From NCBI GenBank assembly GCA_950295325.1, contig OX485803.1, positions 9,610,001 to 9,674,000 of the forward strand: a stretch of DNA of 64,000 nt. The letters run 5' to 3'. Position 1 is the stretch's first letter, and each line of letters begins with the position of its first letter. Source of the stretch: Polytrichum commune. Taxonomy: Eukaryota; Streptophyta; Polytrichopsida; Polytrichales; Polytrichaceae. This document shows, piece after piece, positions 1 through 13,700 of this stretch. The notes below the pieces were generated by a model. It did no database searches. It saw nothing but the letters and a program-made list of their open reading frames with translations, and had not been told where the DNA came from. The position numbers were made by a program, and so were the translations under genes.

Positions 1-455
1 AGGCAAAACAAGTCTTGAATTAAATTCTCAGAGTATCATGGGCTGATTTTTCAAGAGGCACGATGATTGTACCCTCGTAAAATGTGTTACCTCACTAAAC
101 CCCAAACCCTTGAGATTTCTTAGTTATTGATGAGATAGCGGGTCTGGTCTACAGTTGATTTGGATTTGCACACTAGAATTGAAGAGGAAATTCAACTGTA
201 GGACGCATAAACTCAAGCTTGAAGGTTTGGATTGAGGGTTTATGGTTTATGGCTCTTGAGATGTAGGTTTAGGATATATGTGCATTGTCTATTTCCGTAC
301 AAGCTGAACATCACAGCAGCTCCTCTAAAGATTTTTGCAATGTAGCACCTGCTCTTAAAAGATTTAGATTCAGACACACGGCAAATAGTAAAATGTAACT
401 CTCATCGGGTGTGTGCGGTTGCAAATTGTGGTTGCTGCACTTAGCATAACGCAAA

Positions 456-668
456 TTACAAGTACTGACAAGGGTGTCCTGGAGTGAGCAGATCAGTGTC
501 AGTAAGCTCCGTGGTGTCATCGAGCAAAATGCCATCGTGTCCTAATTTCTTCTTCATGATTTTGAGAACCTCGGCGACAAAATTTCCCTGCGGCCTCGCC
601 CTAAATTTGCCCAAGCTGGTTCTATCGTCCTCTTGTTTGATTTTGAAAGTCTCCATCTCAGATAGGAG
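456..668 (-). CDS. Possible terminal exon of an unrecognised minus-strand gene
   Basis: An open frame of 70 codons plus stop follows a good acceptor (TTATAG) on the minus strand and ends in TAA. The translation begins LLSEMETFKIKQEDDRTS and contains a Lys-rich stretch (EVLKIMKKKLG) followed by an acidic one (LLDDTTELTDTDLL). The ATG at 656 could also be the true start of a 66-residue protein. Base composition is more GC-rich than the surroundings, which favours coding. I recognise no family. The plus-strand frame over the same bases is less protein-like and I treat it as a shadow. No partner exon upstream on this strand was found. Confidence 0.3.
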   Translation of the reverse strand, partial: LLSEMETFKIKQEDDRTSLGKFRARPQGNFVAEVLKIMKKKLGHDGILLDDTTELTDTDLLTPGHPCQYL

Positions 669-1095
669 CTATAATGGAGAAATTTTGAAAAACAAAAAAC
701 AAAAATCCTGCAATACAACAATCACAAATCGCGTTGCAAACATGAAATTAGGCTTACAATCCCAAAGAAGACGACATCTCTGACATCATTATATCACATC
801 ACATGTGAACGCATTCTCAAAGGAGTCAGAACAAGGAAAAAAACAATGGGCATCTAATATGAGGCTAACTGCTGTAAAAAGAACCGAAGAATTCAAGTTG
901 AATAAATTTGCACAAGGTTTGCAAACCTAAAGTACTACTCATCATCCCCTTTCAAAGTGAATACAAAACTCATCCTCCATTGAGAAACGCACTGAAGGGC
1001 ATTAGGCTGAGTTCTGATTCATTCAAGAACTGAACAGGCTATGTCTACATAGCTACAGCACAAGTCATGATGCCAGTAACGAGAAACGAGAAGCT

Positions 1096-1837
1096 ATGTG
1101 GCAGGAGAAAATTTTGGTGGCTTCTAGAGAGCTTGAGCTGGCGGAGGCAAAACTTTCTAATTTGCCTGATTATGAACCTCCAATACAAGAAATTGTAAGC
1201 TTTTTCTGTTTCTTTGGTGCTCTTTATCTGCACCTTGAAAGATACCAACTGGACCTGGTGCACTATTCGAATTCCATACAAGGTTGTGCGTGACAAGCAT
1301 GAAGCTGTTGTTCACTCTCAGTCATCAGAGGTACTAAAGGTTTTGCACTCAATTCTAGTAAACCCATCATCTCTTCATTGTGGAAAGTCTGCATACATGA
1401 GGTCTTAGTTCTCACACATGTGACAAGGCTTCTCCAGTTGACTATACTTTTCCTTCACATTGAATTTACTTCTTGATAGGAATGTAATTGTTACGTCTTT
1501 AGGAGCAAGTATTCTCTTGTAGGTTATTGAACCAAGTCTAAGTGTACAACAATGATATATGAGTCATTTTTTGGTGATAGGTGTCTAAATCATAGAGCAC
1601 AGTGACTACTTTGCAGCAGATCTCATGGCAAAGAACGTTCTGACCAAATAAACCATCTCTCAAAATTGACCTATTCATTGACATTAGTTCTGGCTGGTAC
1701 AGGTTGTAGATTTTGAGGCTGAAGATATTGAATTCAGAATGAGACCACGAGGTGGCCGGAAACGTGTTATGATTCAACATGTTGATGACCTTTTTACCAA
1801 ACAATCTGCCTTCAAAGTCCTGTCTGAGTTTGTCTGA
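1096..1837 (+). CDS. Partial unrecognised plus-strand gene (last two exons)
   Basis: Two stretches read like exons. The first (1,096-1,194; 5' limit not fixed) encodes a charged helix-like segment with ELELAEAKLSNLPDYEPP and ends at a GTAAGC donor in phase 0. The second begins after a TGGTACAG acceptor at 1,703, also in phase 0, encodes 44 residues including an acidic-then-basic patch (EAEDIEFRMRPRGGRKRV), and ends with TGA at 1,835-1,837. Joining them keeps the frame. An additional exon between them (around 1,240-1,330) cannot be excluded. No 5' start was found, so the gene is incomplete or begins left of the window. Family not recognised. Confidence 0.38.
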
Positions 1838-3430
1838 GTTGTCAAGAAGGAAGTGTCAGTCTTGTTAAATCTGGTAGTAGTGTGTATATATTGTCCCTTT
1901 ACAAGGGAAATCATTCAATAGGAATACAAACTTGTAGGGAGAACTTTACTGGGAGTTGAATCAGGGCTCTTTTGGTCATTAAAGAATCATGAACATAAAC
2001 TTCAACACACATCCTCAAAGGGTTATTTAGGGAAAAAACCGACACATCAAAGTTTTCTTGGGACAAGTATTAGCTAAATTATGCGACTGTAGTACACCAT
2101 GTGCCATCTGAGAGATTCTCTTACCCCAGGCAATTGGACATCAGCACTAGGTTGTCCTCCCAACATAAACTGTATTTTTAGCATTATTATATAAAGTGAA
2201 ATGGACTTGGTCGACAATTTATCCTGCACTTGTGATGTTGTGTGCTGTTTGTAAAACATTTCAGTTCATTATGCTTACTCGACTGTCCCTGCATGAAACC
2301 TACCTGTTTATGAATAAACCAGGTAATATACCTGCATACACAACTCCAAAATATTTGGAGAGGGGGAATTATTGCATACAAGCGTATATCTCATCCATCC
2401 AACATCAAAACTTGACCCCCTATAGGTTTGTTGTTGATTCACCTCATATCACTTGAACTAGATTAATTTGGGAAAGAAACTTAGATAATAAGGAGACACT
2501 GATGTTGGTATGAATAGCATGAATGTTGTGAATAGTTTTGTTGTGAGTATATCCAATACCCACACGCACTATTATCCCACCCTCACTAAATGAGATAAAT
2601 AATGTAGTCAAGTGTTTGAGTTTTATAGCAAGCCTATGTTTATTTTACAAATAAAAATTGCACAAACACCCTACCATGGTAATGAATCTTCTTTTTACAT
2701 GCTGGAAGGTTTCAGATTTCGGGTTTGGTGTGCATGAGAGATTCAAATGGAGATTACTCTATGATCCTCAAATACGTAACTTGTACTTTGTTCCTAATTT
2801 AATCATTTCATCTTCCACGAAGTCTTGGTAGATTCTCTTTTGTTTGTTGAGGCTATCGATTACCTCCTTCATGTAGTCCCAATTACCATCATCATTTTGC
2901 TATATATGAGTGTGCTTTTAATGCACGCTAGGGCCACCTCAAAATGTAATGTAAGTGGGATACCCCAAAGGAGTTACATTAAGTTACACTAATCATAAGT
3001 TAGATCAAAATGGAAGCATGTTGTGAACAATCTACGTCGTGTTTTTTGGATGAGGAAATGTGAAGATCACAAAGCCATCATGTAATTATACCTCAAAGAT
3101 ATCAATCTAAGTTTTTTTTTGGGTTATTTTCCCCCCCCCCGTTACTGAGCAAATCATGATTGAGTTTGGTCTTAACTTCACACCCGCATACGAATGAACC
3201 GCCTCTCCTACGAGGGGCCTCCTCCTCCCACCAACGGGGGGCCTCGGCCCCAAGTGGCTCGTTGTGTTCATTGAAATCTGGTCATATAGGCCCCTCCTAT
3301 TACATTCACCATTGAATCTAAGATACTCATCATCTTTTGAGCACGCGGTCCATTCTCTTTTAAAAACACGTCTTTTAGGTATCCATTCTTGGAGCCACAC
3401 CAAACAACATAGCACTCAAATATGGTTGTC

Positions 3431-3462
<32 letters not shown>

Positions 3463-6400
3463 CCAAATAAGGGTTGTTTGCCTTAATTGTGGACATGACC
3501 TTAACCCATTCAATGTGACCCACCAAATATAGGCAATTAATGACCTTGTTTTACACCCTTCCTTGCCTCAAGGAACATTTCATGGAGCTTGGAATTTACA
3601 TACCACCCTTTGATGTCGAGCCTTTCACTACACTTATTATCCCAAATACTGAGGGAGGGTTAATAGGGTGTGAAAATTAGAGAAGGTGATACTAAATTTA
3701 TTCACACTATGAGATTAGGCCACCAAAAGATATAGGAATCCCAACATTATTCACTAAAAATTCTATTCAAAACAATATTATTTCATTGAAAGCGCCAATA
3801 CCATTTAACATGACACTATTCGCCAACAAGCATGTGTTTGTGCATAAACTTTTTATCACTCTACAAGCACCTTAAAGCATACACTATATATTTTTTGGTA
3901 ATACATGGTAAATGAGCATTTTTTCATGAATTTAGTATCACTCAAGAAAAATTTCAATCCAATTGAAATTGAGACTTGGCATAATAGTGTGTGTTTTGGG
4001 AATTAGTACCACACACACTAATTTGGATAATCAATGTTCCAACAATGTTTGCTTTGACTAGTAGTAATCCTAGGAGGTAGCCAACTACACCTTCAACACT
4101 TATTTATTATGCTCGCCATAATATTGATATACCAAGATAAGTTTGGTAAGCACTCTAGAGTTTGTTGGGAGTCATTGAAAAAATCTAGGTCAACCACATG
4201 CATGTGCTTTATGGATTTAAGGTTGGGTTCAACTAGTGGTAGAACATATACATCCGAAGAAAAACTATTGATTCCCTCAAGCATGCAATTAATCTTGCAT
4301 CTACTTCCAATATCAAAGAATTGAAAGGGCCAATTTCCAATATGAATACCTCCAAATAGTAGTATAAGTTAGGCATATTTGTTGTCCTCTACACACTTGC
4401 AAGGTCCAATAAGTTTTGGACTGGCATTGGAACCAACAAGTGAGACCAATTTCAACCGTAAATACATTTGCAAACATGATTTGTGACCAACAACCTCACA
4501 AGAACCTTAAACCTTGACTTGCTCACACGATTGCCTCATGTTGACATTGCCCCCTCCTTCTATGTCAATGACTAAACCCAAAAAATGTAAGAAATCACAA
4601 AGAAATCAAAACCATGAACTCTAACCATCTACCAAGCAAGCAAAGAACCGAAATATGAATCTTGAGACAGGCGCACCTTAGAAACGCAACTATTTGTGTG
4701 CCCTGTTCTTGAACCTTGATCTATAAACCATCAACATGCGCCAAGTTCGGAAGAAGATAAGAGTTTGCACAAACATGAAAACTTCGAAGCGTTCCCACAA
4801 ACCCTAACTGGGAACTCACAAAGCCAAACAAAATGCCCAAACCTGTTAGGACCCCTTCCCCACGTCTAATCTAATTACATCCAACTACAAGAATACATCC
4901 ATGAGATGTCATCCAATGATGCTCATCCATAGTGTGGGGCCTTAATATATATATAATCTTAACTCCCCACCCTATTGAATCCTATGGTATGTTAGTTTTA
5001 GAATTTCTTTAACATGATCAGCTTGTAAACACCCTAATTTATTTATATCATGTAGTTCAATATATAACTTGGCCTTTGTTACAAGTACATGTTTCATAAT
5101 TTGTAGGTTGCAACTTTAAAGTGGACCCTATGTTTGTTCTCACATAATTTTCTAAAATACGGGATTGACCCCCCTAGGGTTCCTACCCACGCAAACTTCC
5201 AACCACATTATTAGGTGTAAATTACGGTGTACAAAACAAAGATTTGGGAAGAATATTCCGTTCATTACAACATATTTGAGATAACAACAATTGCAAAGTT
5301 GAAGTTTTCAAGTTGGGACAAGTCATAAAAATGATGTGATTCTAATTTTATATGAAGGAATGGAAAGTATCATTAGATAGAAACATAAACATATGTAGAA
5401 ATTCAAAATGTATGCATGTGAAGAGTGAATATTCTCAATTTGGATTTCAGATGCTTCTTTTGCAAGAGGTTGTCAAAGTTCATTGACTAGATGTTTCTCA
5501 TATTGAATTTGAATGCCATTTTTGGAGCATGTTTTGTTTGGGATGTCACCCAAACTGTTGGAGACAGTAAATATTGTCAATTTGACAACAACCAAGAGCA
5601 AACAATGCCTTGTCAAAATGCCGTGCTCCTATGTCCCACAAAATCCAAATATTTTTACTTCAAATAAATTCAAATTCATTCTGACATTTTCAAACTATAA
5701 CATTACTCAACACACATTGTTTGTTCAATGAACCCTTGGAATATAACAGTCAGATGCTTGAAAATCTAATTAGTTAGTACATAGAAGTAAAAACATTTTT
5801 GAGAGAGAGAGAGAGCCAATCCTATAAACTTGTCATTTGCTAGCATGATAACTTGTCTTCCAAAAATCATTATTATTTACCTCTTCTTAATTATAGTGTC
5901 ATCGTCCTCAAGTGAATTTTAGTGCCCCACATGGCTTGCATAACATTGTGTTGAGATAGTACCCAATGATATTCCATGGCTCTCTTACACCCCTCTTACA
6001 TGATTCAATGGTACAAGATAATGAGATTAGACTCACATCCATCAAAATACCTATCACAAGACAAAGATTATACCTATAAAAATAAAATATGTTGGGAAGG
6101 TTACTTTGTTACCATCATCATGTATTAGATCTTCCCTTTGTGTTATTGGCCAACAATCAAACACAAATAGTGAATGAAGGGAGGAATCAAATGAAAGATC
6201 GTTTTACAATCTTTGAAGATTATGACATCTAAAGGTTGTCTACAATTCCACATTTGCAAAGTGGATGGTGCTTTTAGACTAGACCATGTATAGACCATGT
6301 ATGATAAGGACTTCATAGTACACCTTTATTTTGCATCTCAAGATTGCTAATGTGGTCACACTAAATAAATTTTACATGCATTGATGTAAAACATACATAT

Positions 6401-7702
6401 TTAGAATTTGTGTGGTCTACAACATTTGAAATAATAGATGTATGGCAATCCTCTCAAATATCAAACATCAAAGATAAATATCAATAAAAACATATGTAAT
6501 ATGAGATTTTATGTGATAAACCATATATGATCTCAATGAATATCTTTTCACTATAATTTCAGTACAAAAATAGTACAAATTGTCACTCATTGTGTAGAGG
6601 AAAATGGTGTGCACTAATATAGAAAATGATCAATGGGTGCAAGCATGATAAAGTGGACAAAGAAAAATGCTCCGGTATACTAAAACCATAATTTGTGTGG
6701 TCAAAGGCCTAGAAAGTAGTTGCAAAGCGTTATTTGAAATTGGATTTTTTTTTGTGATGACCTCTATTATTGTGTTAAGTACTCATATGTTGAATATCAA
6801 GTTGAGATCTTCAATACCTAGCATCAAAAGTGATGCTCAAAACCAAATGGTTGAGTTTGGTTTTGGTTGTAGATTTCATGACCTTAAGTATTTTGCAGTT
6901 GGATTTTTTTATTTTTTTAATAATGTTCCTTGAGGGCATCATGACAAAACTTTGTAGAATACCATCAATTTAGTTTAAGTTTATCATATTTAAAACAAAT
7001 TTTAGACAATCACTTGTTTAATATCGCCTACTTGCACACCACTTGCACCGTCTTCTAAAATATATAGACTTTTCTTGGAATTTTTTTTGTCATCATAAAT
7101 TGATTGGCTTTGTAGATCAATATGTTTTTAAAAAATGTTTATGATTTTTTTCTCCATAAAAATTCAAAGTTAGTACATGAAATTGAAGCACTTTCATTTA
7201 ACACTAGGCATGGATCACGAGCTGTCTACTTTACCGTGCTTGCACCTCAACACTGATCATTTTTTCATCTCAAAAACTCATGATGAACAAGTGAGACTTG
7301 ATTTGCACTTCTAATAGGGACATGGCATATAAAATATATATTGGGGAGAATATTCACGACTCTCAAGCAATATACTAGGCTAACTTTGTTGAAATGTTGA
7401 TATTGTTAATTCAATAACTGTCAAAGTCTAATCTTAGGCCCTGTAGCTATGCAAGAATAGTCTTCAAGAAACCCATTTATCACAACATGTTGTTGTTGTT
7501 GTTGTTGTTACAATCTTGTAAGACCCATTGATGAAAGGCTTACAATATCCCATTCTTTTTCCTCTGTGTATTGTTGTGCTATGCTTGTTTGCTTGAAAAT
7601 TCCTCAAGCTATTTGTAACTATTTACGTTTTCCAGCACAAACCAAGATTGGTCATTCCTCATGGCCATTTGGTGAACTTGCAACTTAAAATTCATCTTCA
7701 TC
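1838..7702. other. AT-rich intergenic stretch without a supported gene
   Basis: I see only short chance reading frames here. The stretch holds a poly-T/poly-C run near 3,110-3,140, a GC-rich island at about 3,195-3,260, an AAT microsatellite, a short GA run near 5,803, and a TTG run near 7,490. The 3' flank of the minus-strand gene that ends at 7,703 lies at its right end. Confidence 0.6.
3431..3461. repeat. (ATA)n microsatellite
   Basis: About ten perfect ATA/AAT trinucleotide units in a row. Confidence 0.95.
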
Positions 7703-10700
7703 CTAATTCCATGAACGTTTGCGTCCAACACGTAAGTTTTTGCAAACAAGTGGCTTAGATGGGCATGTACACGACGTAGTTTTCTCGATGGTCATACCAA
7801 GACAATCATTCTTTTGAAATTTCTTCAACGGCCGGAATTGCGGGCGCTTTGGACATGATTTCATGATATCCGAAAATTTGGATTTGTGAGGTATAGTTTT
7901 GTCTTTGATCTTCCGCAAATATGACGATGTGGTTGTTGCGTAACTTGGAATGATGGTGTCCTCACATTTCCCAAGATTTTCTAGACTCAATTTTGGTTTG
8001 CCTCGGGAACAGTCATCCATAATTTTCTTGGCAACTAGTTTATAAACTTCATCTGAGCAGTTGTTGTTACCCCTTGGCAGGCAACTCCTGTTTAATAATC
8101 AAGGGGATTTGACAAAATAAGGTTCTGACAATGTATCATAAGCTCAAAATAAAACATGAAAAATATTATAACCATCATATCAAATGAAAGACTACATTTT
8201 CATATGGTATAATAAGACATACATGTGAATTCTAAAAATCAAACAATAATAATATTATAATAATCCCTGATTATATCCTACAACCCAGGTATAAACAACT
8301 TCCTTATTATTACTCAATCATCCATTTTGATGACTGTACTAGAGGTCAACCATGTCAAACAAGATACATTCATGTTTTGTTTTTCTGAGCATTTTGCAAC
8401 AAGTTCCAATTCATTGACAGAACATGAACTTCAAGAGAAAAACAACCCAATACATAAGAGCTCAGGAATTGCTAAACCATAAAACCTGAGTTGTTTCACC
8501 GGGCTACTCCCGCTGGCATTCAAATTCTTGTGGTTATATGATCGCGGAGAATAACGTTGTTGTTGTTGTTGATGATGATCAAATCTCGGGGCCTTCAAGG
8601 GAAAAGGAACAACATCTGCTTCGAGGCTTCCCCAACAACCACACGCATATCGGCGGGGCGGACTCGAACTTGCGGTCCGGCAAAACTCCTCGCGACGACA
8701 AGGAAAGTAGCTTTTCCCGCGGCCACATTCTCGGCAAGGCGGGGCGCTATGGCTCCTTTGAGTGCCGAGCGGGTAACACGATGCCATTGGGGTTGACAAG
8801 AGTCGTGGGCATATATCATACTCTTCCTTTGAGCAATACGTTGACGGAGGGCTCAGTTTGTACGTGTTGCAGGCCGGACTGAAGGGCCGCGCGGGGCTCG
8901 ACTGTTGCTGCTGCTGCTGACATAATAAGAGCCGCTCCGGACGCGCTGCGCTTTGGCGACTCTTATCGCATCGAAACAGAGGCTCATGATCTTTCAATGC
9001 GGAGTCTGATGAAGTGCTCCAGCGTTGTGGGCGGTGGTTGTCGTAGTTGTTGCATGCGAGTGATGAGACGACTGATGGTTTGGGAGAATCAATGACTCCA
9101 CAACGTTCTTCCCGTTTAGTTCTCTGCAACAATGACCAGGGAGAATCGGCCACTAGTTACAGATGAACCGGTTGAGTTCGAGAAATAACTGGTTCAAGCT
9201 CAATACTTGAGGAATATTATCGATCCGTTTTTTAGAGGAATTTACAGAATATTCTTCAATTTCATGAAGAAAAACCGAAAGATAGTCAACATGTAACCAG
9301 TCGGTCCCGGAAACAATAGGATCTCGACCGATTATGCCCAAAAATCTCCCCGGACACTGCTCTGCGAAGGATCCAATGTTTGTGTTTGTACTAGGAAGAG
9401 GAACTAGGTGGTTTGCATTAGGGCTTGGGTCCAAGAAAGTTTGGTTTTTCATAACATGGTATCTTGACCCCTAACTTCATAATCCTACAAACGAGTTGTT
9501 TTGAGTGTATGTCACTCAATGTTGGTTGTGGAATTTTCATGGACAAGTTTTGAGGTCAAAATGGGGTTTATGCATAGGATTTTGAAACATGAGAGATGAG
9601 CTATTTTGAGGCAAAAATGAGGCATGAATAATCCTTTTTGAGTATCTAGTTTTAACAATTGAAAGAAGGGATGCACAAGAGTTGTTAGGGTGTATCCCCC
9701 CAAAAATGGCTTTTGATCAACCAAATTCACCTAGAAAATGAGCGGAATGCTTGTATGATCCACTCGATGGGAACATCTCAATAGTTGAGCACCTCCATAA
9801 ATTCTCATGCCAAAATATGCAAACCACAATAAGCTAGCCAACTTGCATTTGGAGTATGTAAACTATACCATATTTCTAACCACATATATGCAAAGAGTTC
9901 CCTAGAAACCAGTCTGTGTTTAAATGCTATATTGAATGGTTGATTTGAGCACAAAAGAAAATTTGACATAAACATCATTGGTGTCCATGCAAAGTTTGCT
10001 TTGGAGTGGCAACTATTGATTGGAGTGCACACCTTCACATGAGCTCCTAACACAACAAAAACATGACCACTTCCCACTTGGGCATTTTATTTCCACATTC
10101 TAATCATCTCCAATTGCATGGCTCATGTGTCTATGGGTAAATTTCCATGTTGGCATGATGTTTATAGCTCATTTGATTGTGGATGAATGAGTTAGGTGGG
10201 GTTAATGTAAGGAGAAAATTATCTATCAACCAAAAAATGCGTTGCTTGGGAAGTTAGGGGTTCAGGTATGTGGGTGTTATTTGGGTCATCGTCATGTTCT
10301 TCATCTTCTATCGATTAGATTTACACAAGAAAACTTGTATTGTATTAGCAAATCTAGGATGAACCAACAACAAATTAGATTGAAGTTTGGACCTCCCTTG
10401 ATTTAGTTATGATTATTGGAAGTGCATGTTTGTGGATTCCTTTAACGAATACATAGTTCCTCCTAACTATTTAATTATTGAGTGTAGAGTAGTTCATAAC
10501 ATTGGATGTTGTAGCCCAATCTCTTTTAAACATATGCCTTTAAGGTGTTTGTTCATTGATCCTCGCCTAATGACCCACCATTCCAATACATGTGTCCAAT
10601 CAAGCAAAAATATTTGAATAACACCCACATACCTTAATGGACTTTACTTTTTTTTTTTTTACTTAGATTGTCCACTCAATCTCAAAGATTGGTTTCTCCA

Positions 10701-13700
10701 ATTAGGAGTTTCTAATTAGTTCTAAACACAACATCTGAACGTTTTGACCCTTTTCCAATTCAGACACAAGTGGTATCAATGAGTTCTCCATGCCCTATTT
10801 CCAACCATGTTGTTGCCACATCACTAAGGCATTGTGAACGGGCCTTGTGTGATTTGTGTGCACCAACGATCCACACAACCCCATATGGTGGCCTCATTGT
10901 GCCTACATGGCTTATAGAAGGATGCCAACTTGGATTCACTAGGTGATGTAGGACTTGTGCACCCAACCTTCAAGGAAATTAGGGATCCAAAATCCAAGCC
11001 TAACTTAACTTAACCCAATGTCATAGTGGACGGACTCATGGCCTTATTACGCTCTTCAAGATTACTTACTTACATGACTAACTTAAACATTTATTTTGGT
11101 GCATGTGTTCTTGCTCACAAGCAAGTGCTATTTTCATGAATTTGGGCTTTCATAAGCCTCTAAGGTAGATGGGTCTTGAATGGTTATTTTTTCTAACTTA
11201 AAGCTATTTTTGGTATCAAATAAACTAAAAACACTAACTTGTAAATTGCATACTTTTTAGGTTTTCTATCTTGGAAGAATAAGAGGTATGCTCATATGTG
11301 TTGATTCCCTCTCTATACGCGTGTGAACTAGAACACGAACACTAAAATAGATGATTGAGTTACTTAATATGTAAGTAAGTAATGTTGAATAGTAGAATAA
11401 GACCATGAGTCTCCACTTTGACATTGACAGAGGTAAGTTAAGTACATTGGTATGTGCAATTAGGTTGCCTCCACAAATAGGTTGCCTCTTTATCCATGCA
11501 ATTATCTTGGGTCAACACTAGATTACAAAAAAAATTGAACCTTGTTCATTCGTCCACATAAAAACCACATCGAAAACTAGTTCATGTATTTTGATACTAT
11601 ATTGTAATAGACATTCAAAACAGTGTGGATTCCCAATAAATTAGCATGGGGCAACCTTATTGCACATATCAATGTAGGCTTCACCTTTGCCTATGGTTAG
11701 GCTTGGGAGTTGGCTCCCTAATTCCCTTGAAGGTTGGGCACGCAAGTCCCACATCACCTAGTGAATCCATGTTGGCATCCTTCTTCAAGCCATGTAGGCA
11801 CACTGAGGCCGCTGGATGGGCTTGTGTGGATCGACAGTGTAGATCCACCCTAGCGCGACCACACAAGGCCCATTCACAACGCCTCAGTGGCGTGTCGGAT
11901 GTCGTTGTGAAATACAAAATTCCATCAATTCATTAGAAGTGATGATTTAGAAAGGACACTTTTAAAGGGGAAAGTTCCCACCCCAAGGAATCGAGTTTGA
12001 GTATATATTACCAGTTCACAAATGCTCTTAGATGTGATCTAGTAAATACCTAGGGGTCCTAGAGTGATGGTGATCTTTGCTATTTTTCCTCTTCTTTATA
12101 AAATAACAAATTCTTATCAATCCCTTAGAAGTGGTTTAGAAACTACTTTTCCAAAAGAGAGAGTTGCCAACCCAACGAATAACGTAGACATGTCTTACTC
12201 AAACAATGGAACCCTATTTACACATCTACTTTTCGGTGCAAAACGGTTCGATATTCTTTGTCGAGGAGGATTAATACGACGGCTTGTTGGCTCAGGCAGC
12301 CAAGTCAATGTTCAACGCTCACTCCACATGAACCACTTTAGGCAAACCTATGTAACCACTTAAGAAGATTACATACATGTCCTTTGAATAATTGTTGGAG
12401 ATTGAGGTAAAATCACCTTAAACTCATTCTTTAATTTGTACAATTTCACTGAACGACTGGGTATTATTGCAAGACTTGTTGCACATCCGTAGAAGCCGAA
12501 TTTCTTGGAAGTAGCTGGAACAGGCTCATCGACATTAGAGTTCAGGTGAGTGATTATAAGTCTCGAAGAATCTACCACATATACCCAATTTGCCAAACAC
12601 TTTACTTACGATCTTGGAAGAATGGAGTAACTTACACAAACTCCTCCATCCGCAGGAGGAGACATTGGCAGTGTCGAACTCCGCGGAGAGTTTTGTGAGG
12701 GGGACCTACGAAAATTGGCGCCTCTAGTTATTTGAGTGGGCAAACTCCTCCTTGAATTTTTGAGCAATCGCGGCTGGTGTCTCTCAAGGTCCACACACGC
12801 GATCATTTCTGAAGCTTGTGCTTGGCACTTGTCCGAGGTCCTTGCAGATGGACACAGATTTCTTTCTAAATAGCCATCTTCATCATTGTCATCACAATCT
12901 ACATTATTCATCAAACAATTTGTGTGCTGCTCTCTACCATCTTGACGATCGTCACAGCAAGGATTCCCTACAAGAAATCCATGTCCAAATTAACTAACCC
13001 GCGCATTGCTACAAAGTAGAGGAAAATTAGAATCATACTTGATATATACTGCTGTGTCGGACAATGAATATGTGATGCACTCTGACAATGTGGTAGGAGA
13101 GATGGCCATCGGCCATTGTCGAATGTGGCTTCCTTCGGGGAAGAGATAGATACGCACTTCATTGTATAACTTTATAAACAATATGTGTTCGATCATACGG
13201 CATTTGGTGAATGAGCTAAACATGTTTATATGCATAGTCTATTACACCGATGATGATTTGTTTATTTATTTATTTCCTTTTTCTTTTCTGTTTATATGTG
13301 TGCATCACACCATTAGAAACTTTAGGTGGAGGGCAAAATCTCATCTCCAATGGTAAGGTACGATGTGAAGCTTCCCTCTGGTTGTTGCTTGAATAGATAT
13401 GCTTACCATTTTGTTTCAACTTGTCATGAAAACTGGAGCTCAAGAACATGTGCAAGGTGGTGTTATGTCTACCATTGGATATGGTGAACCTAGAGCCTCT
13501 TACAAGTAGAATGCCTCGACGACGACGCAACCTTGATAGAATACTCATGAATTGCAAAGTGGGTCAAAATCTTCTAGAATGTAGCATCACGTCTCTTCAT
13601 TTCAACATTATGCAAATCTAGGAGTTTCGTACATTGGTAACCAATTAAGGATAAAAGAAGTTTTAATTTAGTCTCACATACCTTAGTGTCAAGTATCTTC

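Noticed and set aside
10770-10790. Primer-binding-site-like GTGGTATCAATGAG as evidence for an LTR element
   Set aside because: Only partly matches the usual tRNA-Met site, and no terminal repeats fit around it.
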